Assembly: GCA_021404945.1 (NCBI GenBank)
Contig: QWHO01000035.1
Coordinates: forward strand, 1 to 37,470
DNA: 37,470 bases
Direction: 5' to 3'
Origin: a bacterium CPR1
GTDB taxonomy: Bacteria > Vulcanimicrobiota > Xenobia > Xenobiales > QWHO01
Made by a program: the position numbers and the translations under genes. A model generated the notes under the pieces. That model was not told the origin of the DNA and searched no databases. It worked only from the letters and a program-made list of their open reading frames with translations. Below are positions 22,739 through 30,663 of the stretch, piece by piece. Positions within the stretch are counted from its first letter, which is position 1, and each line of letters opens with the position of its first letter.

Positions 22739-25305
22739 GGCGGCCCCGCCAGGGGCAGGGTGAAGTGGAAGCGGCTGCCCTTGCCCGGCTCGCTTTCGAC
22801 CCCGATGCGGCCCCCGTGCTGGGTCACGATGCTCTTGCAGATGGCCAGCCCCAGACCGGTGCCCCCCTTGACCCGGGCGTCCGAGGCATCGACCTGCTGG
22901 AAGCGTCCGAAGACCGCGTCCAGCTTGTCAGCCGGAATGCCACGGCCCTGGTCGGTGACGGTGAATTCGACGCTGTGATCGACCAGGCGGACGCTCAGTG
23001 CGACGGTTTGCCCCTCACTTGAGAACTTGACCGCATTGGAAAGCAGGTTTACCAGCGTTTGCACCACCCGATCGGGGTCGGCTCGCAACGGAGACTGCAA
23101 AGGGTGGCCCTCCAGCAGCACCTTGCCCTTCTCGGCCAGGGGCTTGACGATGTCCAGAGCCGAGGTCACCAGGGCGGAAACTTCGGTATCCGAGACGTTC
23201 AGGCTGACCGTGCCCGACTCCATGCGCTCGATGTCGAGAATGTCATTGATCAGCCGCACCAGGCGGTCGGTGTTGTTGACTGCTATGTCCACCATCCGCT
23301 GGGCCTTGGGGCTGAGCTGGCCCAGCGCTCCCCCCGCCAGAAGACCCAGGGAGCCCCGGATGGAAGTCAGCGGCGTGCGTAGCTCGTGGCTGACCACCGA
23401 GACAAACTCATCTTTCATGCGCTCGACCTCTTTGTAGGCGGTGATATCGCGAAAGCTTACCACCGTTCCGAGCTGGCGTCCATGCTCTCGGATGGGCGTG
23501 ACCACCAGCTCGGCCGGAAAGCCTGTGCCATCTTTGCGCTGGAGCCATTCGTCGCGGTCGGAGAGAGTGGTCGATTGGGTCAGCGGGCAGTCGCTGCGTG
23601 CGTGCCTCGAGCCCGCGTGCACCAGGTCGTGGAGGTGAGCGCCCAGAAGCTCCAGGGCGTGATAACCTGTCAGCCGGACGGCAGCTGGATTGGCGAAGGT
23701 GACCCGGCCGAGCTCATCCAGCCCGCAGATCCCGTCCCCGGCCGAGTTCAAGATCAGCTCCATCTGCCGATTGATCCGTTCCAGGCTCTCGCGCACGCGA
23801 CCGCGCTCGATCGACTGGCCGATCTGGGAGGCCAGCGTCATGACCAGTTGCATGAGATCGGGGTCGGGCTCGAGCGGCTCACGACGGAAGAACTCCATCA
23901 CCGTGAGCACCTTGCCCTCGACCGAGATGGGGAAGGCCATGGCGCCTTTGAGACCGGCCTTGAGAGCCGGGCCGGCCCGGATGAAGATGGGATCGCTCTG
24001 CACGTCGGCCACCCAGGCTGGAATCCTCTGTTGATAGACCCGACCTGGCAGGCTGGTGGAGCGTGCGGCGAACGAGGAGCAGGCCTGAGTGAATGTCTTC
24101 AGCTCGTCGGCCGAGCCTCGAGTCCAGGAGCTCTGGAGCTCGAGCGTGTCGTCGAGCTCGTCCACCCCCCAGAGCAGGGCCACGTCCCAACCCAGCCCCT
24201 CGCCCAGGGTATCGAGCAGACGAGGCATGCTGGCCACCGTCGAGGTTGTCTGAGCCAGTTGGCGGGCCAGAGCGTACTGGATTTCGCGACGGCTCTGGTT
24301 GGTCTTGAGGTCGGTGATGTCGCGAGCCAGAGCGTAGAGGCAGCGGTCCTCCGGGAAGGAGCGACAATTCCAGGCCAGCCAGCGGTGCAGGCCGTCGCGC
24401 CGGCGAAAGCGGGCTTCGAAGGCACAGCTTGCCTGGCCCTGTCGGCTGCTCTCCAGCTCGCGCTCAGCCCGGGCCTGGTCGTCGGGATGAAGCAGCTCTC
24501 GCAGCGGGCGACCCTCGAGCTCGGAGCGGCTGTACCCGAACAGGGCCAACCAGACCGAGTTGAGTCGTTGGAAGCGGTGCTCGAAGTCAAGCGTGGCCAG
24601 CGGGTCGGCCGTGCTTTCGAACTGGCGGTCTCGTTCCAGCTCGGCTCGGGCCTGCTGGCGCAGGGAGCGGCCGAGGGCCAGAAAACAACCGGCCGAGAGG
24701 AGCACCGCCAGCAGGGCTTCGCCCAGCACGGCCAGCTGGGCAGTCCGGACCTGAGTGGCCATGGTGGTCCGTAACGAGCTTAGCCGTTGCTGTCCGCTTG
24801 CGCGCAGGTCTTCGGCTGCTGCCAGAAGCTCGCCCATCAGGGCTCTGCCCTCTTCTGCCCGGATGGACGCGACCGCCTCGGGGGTGCGTCCGGTCGTGGC
24901 CAGCTCGATGAGGCTCTCCATATGCTGGCGCAACGCGAGGAAAGCGTTTTCCAGTCGGGCCACGCGCTGGGCATCTTCGGGGATCTGGGCCACCAGCTCC
25001 CGGGTTCTGGCCAGGTGGAGGTCGAGGGTGCCGTGGACCTCCCGAAACTCGTCGAGGTAGATGGCCTCCCCGGTGAGGATCAGGGCGCGCTCGCTGGCTT
25101 TCATCTGAAAGAGCCGGCTGATCAGGTCTTCCACCGCGTGTTGGACTTCCAGGGTTCGGGCCGCTTGCTCGGTGGTGCGAGCGTAAGCGCTGGTGGCGTA
25201 GGAAGCGAAGCCGCCTCCCAGAGCCAGGATGGCAATCTGCACCAGGACCATCAGGGGGAGAGTGCTTCGGATCAGGCTCAAGCCGGGTGGCCGCCAATCG
25301 TCCAT
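22735..25305 (-). CDS. Hybrid-sensor histidine kinase: CHASE3-like, PAS, GAF, PAS, HisKA, HATPase
   Basis: 856 residues from ATG 25305 (TTG 25323 is an alternative). Membrane helix ~15-35, an extracytoplasmic helical CHASE3-like domain (~38-195, with TTEQAARTLEVQHAVEDLI), a second helix ~198-220, a PAS domain (~230-345, ending ARDITDLK), a GAF domain (~365-520), a second PAS (~525-640), HisKA with H-box SHELRTPLTSIRGS, and HATPase_c with N-box LLSNAVKFS, G1 DQGRGIP and G2 GGTGLGLAI. There is no receiver domain and no response regulator nearby. It shares a 90-base divergent promoter region with lexA. Confidence 0.93.
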   Translation of the reverse strand: MDDWRPPGLSLIRSTLPLMVLVQIAILALGGGFASYATSAYARTTEQAARTLEVQHAVEDLISRLFQMKASERALILTGEAIYLDEFREVHGTLDLHLARTRELVAQIPEDAQRVARLENAFLALRQHMESLIELATTGRTPEAVASIRAEEGRALMGELLAAAEDLRASGQQRLSSLRTTMATQVRTAQLAVLGEALLAVLLSAGCFLALGRSLRQQARAELERDRQFESTADPLATLDFEHRFQRLNSVWLALFGYSRSELEGRPLRELLHPDDQARAERELESSRQGQASCAFEARFRRRDGLHRWLAWNCRSFPEDRCLYALARDITDLKTNQSRREIQYALARQLAQTTSTVASMPRLLDTLGEGLGWDVALLWGVDELDDTLELQSSWTRGSADELKTFTQACSSFAARSTSLPGRVYQQRIPAWVADVQSDPIFIRAGPALKAGLKGAMAFPISVEGKVLTVMEFFRREPLEPDPDLMQLVMTLASQIGQSIERGRVRESLERINRQMELILNSAGDGICGLDELGRVTFANPAAVRLTGYHALELLGAHLHDLVHAGSRHARSDCPLTQSTTLSDRDEWLQRKDGTGFPAELVVTPIREHGRQLGTVVSFRDITAYKEVERMKDEFVSVVSHELRTPLTSIRGSLGLLAGGALGQLSPKAQRMVDIAVNNTDRLVRLINDILDIERMESGTVSLNVSDTEVSALVTSALDIVKPLAEKGKVLLEGHPLQSPLRADPDRVVQTLVNLLSNAVKFSSEGQTVALSVRLVDHSVEFTVTDQGRGIPADKLDAVFGRFQQVDASDARVKGGTGLGLAICKSIVTQHGGRIGVESEPGKGSRFHFTLPLAGPP

Positions 25306-25313
25306 GTGTTCGC

Positions 25314-25343
25314 TTGACCGCAACCGCCTGCCGGGTGTATGAT
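25314..25343 (+). promoter_or_regulatory. lexA promoter
   Basis: -35 TTGACC (25314-25319, 5 of 6), an 18-base spacer, -10 TATGAT (25338-25343, 5 of 6). Predicted start ~25350, 45 bases before the lexA ATG. The -35 lies just upstream of the divergent kinase ATG. Confidence 0.65.
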
Positions 25344-25377
25344 GCGAGCATGGTTCGTTAAATTATGCGAATGCATA
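25342..25377. promoter_or_regulatory. Two similar dyads, candidate LexA operators
   Basis: ATGC-GA-GCAT at 25342-25351 covers the end of the -10 and the start site. TATGC-GAAT-GCATA at 25364-25377 is perfect over 5-bp arms. Their centres are 24 bp apart. Autoregulation is the rule for lexA, and LexA boxes vary between phyla, so these are the natural candidates. The same sites could also act on the divergent kinase. Confidence 0.5.
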
Positions 25378-25395
25378 GTTCCCTGGAGGGAAGAA

Positions 25396-26037
25396 ATGAT
25401 GAAAACTCTCACCGCTCGCCAGTCCCAGATTCTCCATATGGTCTCCGATTTTCTGCAAGAGGGTCGATTGCCCTCGGCAATCCGACTCTCCGAAGAGCTC
25501 GGCCTGGCCGGAGAATCCAGTGTCACGCCGATCTTGAAGGCACTCGAGAAAAAAGGCTACCTGGATATCCAGGGTGGTATCAAAGGGCGCCCCCGCCAGT
25601 TGAGCTTGACCCCCAAAGGCAAGCAGGCGGTGCATAAGCCGGGTCTGCCGATTCTGGGCTCGATACCGGCTGGCCCTCTGCGCGAGGCACTCGAGCAAGC
25701 CGGCGAGTTCGCCGAAACGCTCAAGGACCTTTTGCCCTATCAGGACGGCGACTTCTTGTTGACCGTCGAAGGCGAGTCCATGATCGGGGACGGTATTCTT
25801 CCCGGCGATCAGGTTTTGATCCGGCCGGGCGTAATCCCTGCTGCGGGCGAGATCGTGGCGGTATGCGTGGGAAGCCACTACGAGGCCACACTCAAGCGCC
25901 TTTACCCCGAGCCCAGCAAGGGCAAGGTGCGGCTGGTTGCCTCCAATCCCGACTTCAAGGAGCAAGCCTACCCGGCGGAAGAGGTCAAGATCGTCGGGGT
26001 CCTGCGCGGGGTGGTGCGCCGCCATGTCGGCGGCTGA
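25396..26037 (+). CDS. lexA: LexA SOS repressor
   Basis: 213 residues; ATG 25396 follows GGAGGG (25385-25390). The N-terminal winged helix (1-75: LTARQSQILHMVSDFLQEGRLPS) is the LexA DNA-binding domain. The S24 protease domain has the Ala92-Gly93 cleavage bond (IPAG), nucleophile Ser128 (GESMI) and Lys167 (EATLKR), all at expected spacing, so RecA-stimulated self-cleavage should work. The helix-turn-helix recognition region (SAIRLSEELGLAGESSVTPILKAL) differs from E. coli, fitting a non-standard box. First gene of a set with imuB and DUF6504; the stop lies inside imuB. Confidence 0.93.
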   Translation: MMKTLTARQSQILHMVSDFLQEGRLPSAIRLSEELGLAGESSVTPILKALEKKGYLDIQGGIKGRPRQLSLTPKGKQAVHKPGLPILGSIPAGPLREALEQAGEFAETLKDLLPYQDGDFLLTVEGESMIGDGILPGDQVLIRPGVIPAAGEIVAVCVGSHYEATLKRLYPEPSKGKVRLVASNPDFKEQAYPAEEVKIVGVLRGVVRRHVGG

Positions 26038-27166
26038 GCTGGCCTTCGGCGTCCTCTGGCTGGCCGATTTTCCGGTCTGGGCCTGGCGCCGTCTCGAGCC
26101 GGCTCTGGCCGAGCGCGAGCTTCTGGTGGTGGCCGCCGGACAGGTGGTCAGCCTCACCCCGGCTCTGCGCCAGGCCGGCATTCGAGTGGGCTTCAGTCGG
26201 GAGCGGGCTCTGGCCCTGGCCCCCCGGGCCGAAGTGCGGCTGGCGGCAGGCATCCCTCAGGGCCTGATTGAGGAGGAGGTGCTGCAAGCCTGCAACCGCT
26301 ATACTCCCTGGCTCGAGTCTCAAGGGGCGGGGCTGTTGGTGGCCAGGCTGGCCGCTCACGAGCTGGACGAGCTGGCCGCTTGCTTCGGGGCCCGGGCGGG
26401 GCTGGCCAGCGATCGCTCCACCGCTTATCTGGCGGCTCTGGCTGCTCGCCCGGGCCGGTTGCTCCAGGTGAGCGCCGGCCACGAGCACCTCTTTCGCCAG
26501 GCCCTGCCGCTGGCCTTGCTGGGTCGAGCCGAGCTCTCGCCCGACAGCTTGCAGAAGCTTTCCTGGCTGGGCTTCAGCACGGTGGCCAGCTTGCTGGGCC
26601 TGACCCGGGCCCAGCTGCAGGCCCGTCTGCCTGAAGGCGAGCAGCTTTACTGGCTGAGCCGCTGGGAGGATCGTCGTCCGGTGCCGCTCTACAGCCCTCC
26701 TCTCGAGTTGGAGTCTCGCTGGGCGCGCGAGGAAGAGCTCGATGAGCTCGAGCCGGTGCTGCGCCACTTGCTTGGCGAGCTGTTGCCTCGATTGGGGACG
26801 CGTCGGGTCAGCCGGGTCACGGTCGAGGCCGGCTCGGTGGCGGCCCGGCGTTACCTGCAGAGCCCCACTGCCCGTTCTGGTCCGCTCTGGAATGCCGTGT
26901 CGAGAGCCGGTCATGAAGCCCTGGCTGCTTGCCGCGAGCGGCCTGACGAGCTCGCTCTCCGGTTGGGCGGTTTGCTTTCGCCACCGGCTCGCCAGGAGCT
27001 GCTGTTCGCTCCTGCTCGACGCAGCCTGCGCCCCGAGGGGTTGCAGAAGGCGCTGCGCCGCCTCGAGGCGCGCCTGCCGGGTCGGCTGCTCAAGGTGCGC
27101 TACCACAACCCTGAGGCCTACCTGCCCGAGGAAGCCTGGACGCTGGAGCGCCTGCACCCCTCATGA
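26024..27166 (+). CDS. imuB: ImuB-like inactive Y-family polymerase homologue
   Basis: 380 residues, ATG 26024 overlapping the end of lexA by 14 bases. The N-terminus GVLWLADFPVWAWRR resembles the ImuB version of the Y-polymerase palm; the DxDxFFA metal motif of active enzymes is absent. Palm, fingers (RVGFSRERALALAP), a helix-hairpin-helix region (LQKLSWLGFSTVASLLGL) and a little-finger domain (ELESRWAREEEL...) are recognisable. ImuB normally bridges the beta clamp and DnaE2 in a damage-induced mutagenic complex. A C-terminal clamp-binding motif is not obvious. No imuA or dnaE2 gene is in the window. Confidence 0.82.
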   Translation: MSAAELAFGVLWLADFPVWAWRRLEPALAERELLVVAAGQVVSLTPALRQAGIRVGFSRERALALAPRAEVRLAAGIPQGLIEEEVLQACNRYTPWLESQGAGLLVARLAAHELDELAACFGARAGLASDRSTAYLAALAARPGRLLQVSAGHEHLFRQALPLALLGRAELSPDSLQKLSWLGFSTVASLLGLTRAQLQARLPEGEQLYWLSRWEDRRPVPLYSPPLELESRWAREEELDELEPVLRHLLGELLPRLGTRRVSRVTVEAGSVAARRYLQSPTARSGPLWNAVSRAGHEALAACRERPDELALRLGGLLSPPARQELLFAPARRSLRPEGLQKALRRLEARLPGRLLKVRYHNPEAYLPEEAWTLERLHPS

Positions 27167-27411
27167 GGCAGGTCATGGAGCCGATCGAGGTGCGGGTGGA
27201 GGCCGACGGATTGAGGGCCTTTCGCTGGCGCAGACGGGTCTATCCCGTCGAGCAGATCCTGGAGAGCTGGGTCTACCGGGGCCGCTGGTGGACCGACGAG
27301 TGTCTGGCCGGCGAGCGGCGGGTCTACTACCGCCTCCTGGCCCGACCGGGCTGCTATGAGCTGTATCGCTCCGACCGCCAGGGCTGGGTGCTCAGTCGAG
27401 TCCTGGATTGA
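27163..27411 (+). CDS. DUF6504-like small protein
   Basis: 82 residues; ATG 27163 overlaps the imuB stop (ATGA), with ATG 27175 as an alternative. The pattern FRWRRRVYPVEQILESWVYRGRWW followed by YYRLLA, YELYRS and GWVLSRVLD fits DUF6504, a small basic/aromatic beta domain found beside or fused to Y-family and DnaE2-type polymerase genes. That gives it a likely role in the mutagenesis complex or its DNA contacts. The family's biochemistry is unknown. Last gene of the lexA set; the convergent M13 peptidase gene ends 24 bases further on and no terminator hairpin is visible between them. Confidence 0.7.
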   Translation: MRQVMEPIEVRVEADGLRAFRWRRRVYPVEQILESWVYRGRWWTDECLAGERRVYYRLLARPGCYELYRSDRQGWVLSRVLD

Positions 27412-27435
27412 AGCGCCTGTTCTGAGCGGGATCTC

Positions 27436-29835
27436 CTACCAGAGCTGGGCTCGCTCGGTCTCGGGCAGGGCCATCGGCTGGCCCGGCTCCACTGCGTAAG
27501 CGGCTGCGAAGGCGGGCAGGTTCTTCAGCGTCTGGTTGATGCGGAACTCGACCACCGGGTGCGGGTCGGTCTGCACCTGCTGGCGGGTGGCCTCGGGGCG
27601 CTGGTTGTTGGCCCACACCTGGCCGAAGCCCATGAAGAAACGCTGCTCGGGCGTGAATCCGTCCAGCTTGGGTCCGAAGGGTTTGCCCTTGAGCGAGTTC
27701 TGGTAGGCGGTCAGGGCCAGGGTCACACCGCCCACGTCGGCCAGGGCTTCGCCCAGCACCAGGTTGCCGTTCAGGCGCAGGCCCGGCTCCACCTCGTAGC
27801 TGTCAGCCTGGGCCTTGATGACCCCGGCCCGGCTCATGAACTCCTCGCGGTCGGCCTCGGTCCACCAGTTGCGCAGGTCGCCCTCGGCGTCGAACTTGGA
27901 GCCATTGTCGTCGAAACCGTGGGTGAACTCGTGCCCGATGACCATGCCGATCCCGCCGTAATTGATGGCGTCGTCGGCCTGAGCGTCGAAGAAGGGGGGC
28001 TGCAGGATGGCGGCTGGGAAAACGATCTCGTTGTTCTGGGGGCTGTAATAGGCGTTGACCATGGCCGGGGACATGTGCCAGGCTGCCTTGTCGACCGGTT
28101 GCCCGATCTCGGCCAGGTCCTTGCGGGCTGCCCAGGCGCGAATGCTCATCACGTTCTGGCCGTAGACCCCGCGCTCGACGGGAATGTCGGACTCGTCTGG
28201 CCACTCGTCCGGGTAGCCCACCTTCACGCCCACGTTGGCCAGCTTGTCCAGGGCCTGGGATTTCGTCTCGGGGCTCATCCAGTCAAAAGAGCGGATGTGC
28301 TCGCCCAGGGCTCCGCGGATGTTCTCGATCATCTCCTCGCAGCGAGCCTTGGATTCGGGCGGGAAGGTGCGCTCCACGTAGGCCCGGCCCAGCGACATGC
28401 TGAGGTGGTTGGCGGTGGAGTCGGCCATGCGCTGGTCGCGAGGCTTGCGTCCCTGGGCCCCGCTCAGCACCTTGCCGAAGAAGTTGAAGCTCTCCTCATC
28501 GAATCGGGCCGGCAGGAAGCCGGCCGCGCCGTCCACCAGGCGCACCTGCAGGTAGGCCTTCCAGTCCTCCACCGGGGTCTCGGACAGCTCGCGGTCGAGC
28601 TGCTCAAAGAAGCGCGGGGTGGCCATGTTGACGGTCTCGAGCGATTCCAGCCCCAGCCCGCTCAGATAGCCGTTCCAGTTGAAGTTGGGCGTCAGCGCCT
28701 GCAACTCGTCGCGATTCATGATGTGGTAGAGGTTGGCCGGGTCGCGCATCTCGGCCTTGGTGAGCGAGGCGTTGGCCAGCCGGGTCTCCAGGGCCATCAC
28801 TCGTCCGGCCTTGGAGGAGGCCGTGGCGCTGTCGTCGCCGAGCAACTCGAACACCTTGCCCAGGTGCTCCAAGTAAGCGGCCCGCAGCTGGTCGGCCTTC
28901 TCGCCCTGGTCCTCGTAATAGTTCTTGCCGGGTAGGCCCAGGCCGCCCTGGTAGGCGCCGGCGATGTTCATGGTGCTGTCATGGTAGTCGGTCACGCTGC
29001 CGAAGCCAAAGGCGGCCCCGTTGCCGGTGCGGTGGAGCTCGGTCAGGGTGGCTTGCACGTCGGCCGCGTTTTGAATCGAGCTGATGCGGTCGAGCAGGGG
29101 CTGGACGGGGGAGAGGCCGGCCGCCTCGATGCTGGCCGTGTCCATAGCGCTGGCGTAGAAGTCGCCCAGCTTCTGCTCCACCGAGCCCTTCGGGGCGTCG
29201 GTGCGTCCGGCGTACTCCTCCAGGATTTGCTTCTGGATGCGGGTGCTGGCCTCGCGCAGCTCGTTGAATCGGCCCCAGCGCACCTGGTCGTTGGGGATCG
29301 GGTTCTTGGCCAGCCAGCCGCCGTTGATGTGCTGGTAGTAGTCTTGCTGGGGAGCCACGGCCGGGTTCAGGTTGCTGAGATCGAACCCGTGGCCAGGAAC
29401 GCTCTCAGACTGGCTCAGAGCGATATCGCGCAGGGTGGTGAGATAGGCCGCGCCGGCCCCGCTGGCCTGCGGGCTGGTGTGGGCCGTGACGGCGGCAGCT
29501 TTGGCGGCCGCTTCCGGCTCGCTCGTAAGAGTCGCGATCTGGTCGAGGTAGATGTTGGCGACCTGGGCTCGCACTCGCGGGTTGTCCACCGTCTCCAGGG
29601 TGCGCACTCCAAGCTGGGCAAGCACCACGCTGGCCGGTCCACTGAGGCTGACCCCCAGAGCGTTGGTGGCTGTAGCCTGGCCGCTCTTGGCCAGCGAGGA
29701 GGCGCTGGGTGGCTGGGGCCGGCCCAACTCGGCCTGGTCCACCGGGACCGATTCTTGCGTCTGGCCGGCAGAAGCCGCCTGGGGTCTTGAGCTCAGCGGG
29801 GCGATGGACTGGGCGGAGAGGGGGCGAACGAGCAA
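27436..29835 (-). CDS. M13 (neprilysin-like) zinc metallopeptidase with long N-terminal extension
   Basis: 799 residues from TTG 29835, with GGAGG 8 bases upstream on the minus strand. Catalytic features are complete: NAYYSPQNNEIVFPAAILQ, zinc site HEFTH at about 637, third zinc ligand in GEALADVGG at about 697, and the HPVVEFRIN substrate region. The usual C-terminal C-x-x-W ends here as RAQLW, without the Cys. The first ~150 residues are unlike M13 proteins: low-complexity Ser/Ala/Gln, no signal peptide, no membrane anchor. M13 enzymes cleave peptides outside the cytoplasm, so either a non-classical export route or a cytoplasmic role is implied. A strong inverted repeat covers the ribosome site. 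Confidence 0.92.
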   Translation of the reverse strand: MLVRPLSAQSIAPLSSRPQAASAGQTQESVPVDQAELGRPQPPSASSLAKSGQATATNALGVSLSGPASVVLAQLGVRTLETVDNPRVRAQVANIYLDQIATLTSEPEAAAKAAAVTAHTSPQASGAGAAYLTTLRDIALSQSESVPGHGFDLSNLNPAVAPQQDYYQHINGGWLAKNPIPNDQVRWGRFNELREASTRIQKQILEEYAGRTDAPKGSVEQKLGDFYASAMDTASIEAAGLSPVQPLLDRISSIQNAADVQATLTELHRTGNGAAFGFGSVTDYHDSTMNIAGAYQGGLGLPGKNYYEDQGEKADQLRAAYLEHLGKVFELLGDDSATASSKAGRVMALETRLANASLTKAEMRDPANLYHIMNRDELQALTPNFNWNGYLSGLGLESLETVNMATPRFFEQLDRELSETPVEDWKAYLQVRLVDGAAGFLPARFDEESFNFFGKVLSGAQGRKPRDQRMADSTANHLSMSLGRAYVERTFPPESKARCEEMIENIRGALGEHIRSFDWMSPETKSQALDKLANVGVKVGYPDEWPDESDIPVERGVYGQNVMSIRAWAARKDLAEIGQPVDKAAWHMSPAMVNAYYSPQNNEIVFPAAILQPPFFDAQADDAINYGGIGMVIGHEFTHGFDDNGSKFDAEGDLRNWWTEADREEFMSRAGVIKAQADSYEVEPGLRLNGNLVLGEALADVGGVTLALTAYQNSLKGKPFGPKLDGFTPEQRFFMGFGQVWANNQRPEATRQQVQTDPHPVVEFRINQTLKNLPAFAAAYAVEPGQPMALPETERAQLW

Positions 29836-29838
29836 AGA

Positions 29839-29876
29839 AGCCTCCAGAATGTTCTTGTGGTAGCATTCTAGAGGCT
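29839..29876 (-). promoter_or_regulatory. Hairpin over the M13 peptidase ribosome-binding site
   Basis: Arms 29839-29851 and 29864-29876 with a 12-base loop. In DNA 12 of 13 pairs match; in minus-strand RNA the odd pair is U-G, so all 13 can pair. The downstream arm contains the GGAGG of the peptidase gene. It may block translation, or be an operator if transcription starts inside it (TGCTACCAC, 29855-29863 region, is a weak extended -10). Confidence 0.6.
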
Positions 29877-29909
29877 CCGACCGGTCAGGATGGTTGCCTT
29901 TGTGTAAAA

Positions 29910-30431
29910 CTACAGTCGGGGTCGCAGTCGAAAGGAGCCCAGGTAGCGGTCAAGCTCGGTTTCGTCATAAGCGTCCTCGGTCTGGCCGCCCAGAACCTGG
30001 TAGAGCCGGTTCTTGACCAGATAGAGGCGGGCTTTGGCTTTGATCTTCTTGCTGGGAGCCGAGAACACGAGCTCGAGGCCCGGGTGGCCCTCCAACTCGA
30101 TCCAGCTCTCCTTCTCGAGTTTGCCGTCGACGTTGCGCAAGGCTCCATCGCGCGCGCCTTGGAGCAGCTCCCTGGCGTTCTTCTTGTCGATGGCCCAGTC
30201 GGGAAAGTCTGCGTAGGCCGAGGCGAACCCCCAGGTGCGCCCCTCGCTCAGGGCCATGTGGAAGTTGATGGTGCCCACATCGGTAGAGATCTTGTCACTG
30301 GACTCCTTGGGAGCGTGGGGCACCTCCACCGAATAGCCACCCTTGTTGGAGCGGTATTCGGTCCAGCGGGACTGGCCGCAGCCAGCCATCATCAGCGCCA
30401 TTGCCAGCAGGGCGAGAAGCGGTTTCTGCAT
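29910..30431 (-). CDS. Lipoprotein of unknown function
   Basis: 173 residues from ATG 30431, with AGGTGG upstream; GTG 30443 is an alternative. Signal peptide with lipobox LMMAGC, so Cys18 is the likely lipidated residue. The mature part (SNKGGYSVEVPHAPKES...INFHMALSEG...GLELVFSAPSKKIKAKARLYLVKNRLYQVLG) has the alternating pattern of a PsbP/Mog1-like single-domain fold, similar to many small envelope lipoproteins. No function assigned. A strong promoter lies upstream (30464-30492). The M13 peptidase gene starts 74 bases downstream and may be read from the same transcript. Confidence 0.8.
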   Translation of the reverse strand: MQKPLLALLAMALMMAGCGQSRWTEYRSNKGGYSVEVPHAPKESSDKISTDVGTINFHMALSEGRTWGFASAYADFPDWAIDKKNARELLQGARDGALRNVDGKLEKESWIELEGHPGLELVFSAPSKKIKAKARLYLVKNRLYQVLGGQTEDAYDETELDRYLGSFRLRPRL

Positions 30432-30463
30432 TTTTCGTTCCACCTGCCTTTTAGTATGTGTTA

Positions 30464-30492
30464 ATTATACACTATTTGGAGTGTGAGGTAAA
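30464..30492 (-). promoter_or_regulatory. Lipoprotein promoter
   Basis: Minus strand: -35 TTTACC (30487-30492), a 17-base spacer, -10 TATAAT (30464-30469, perfect). Predicted start ~30457, about 26 bases before the ATG. A GTGT...ACAC dyad with outer TAGT...ACTA arms (30453-30475 region) overlaps the -10, a possible operator. Confidence 0.65.
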
Positions 30493-30663
30493 GCAGGAAA
30501 CAGGCCTGGCACGGAAATGCCAGCCCTCCTCTTTCCCGGGAATCAGAGAGCCTCCGCGGTTTGCTGCCGCGCGATCGACGAGACGACAAAGGAGCGCTCA
30601 GCGCTCTCTGGCCGACAGAGCGGCAGGCCGCCTGACCTTGTGGTCGAACAGCCGACTCTCGCG

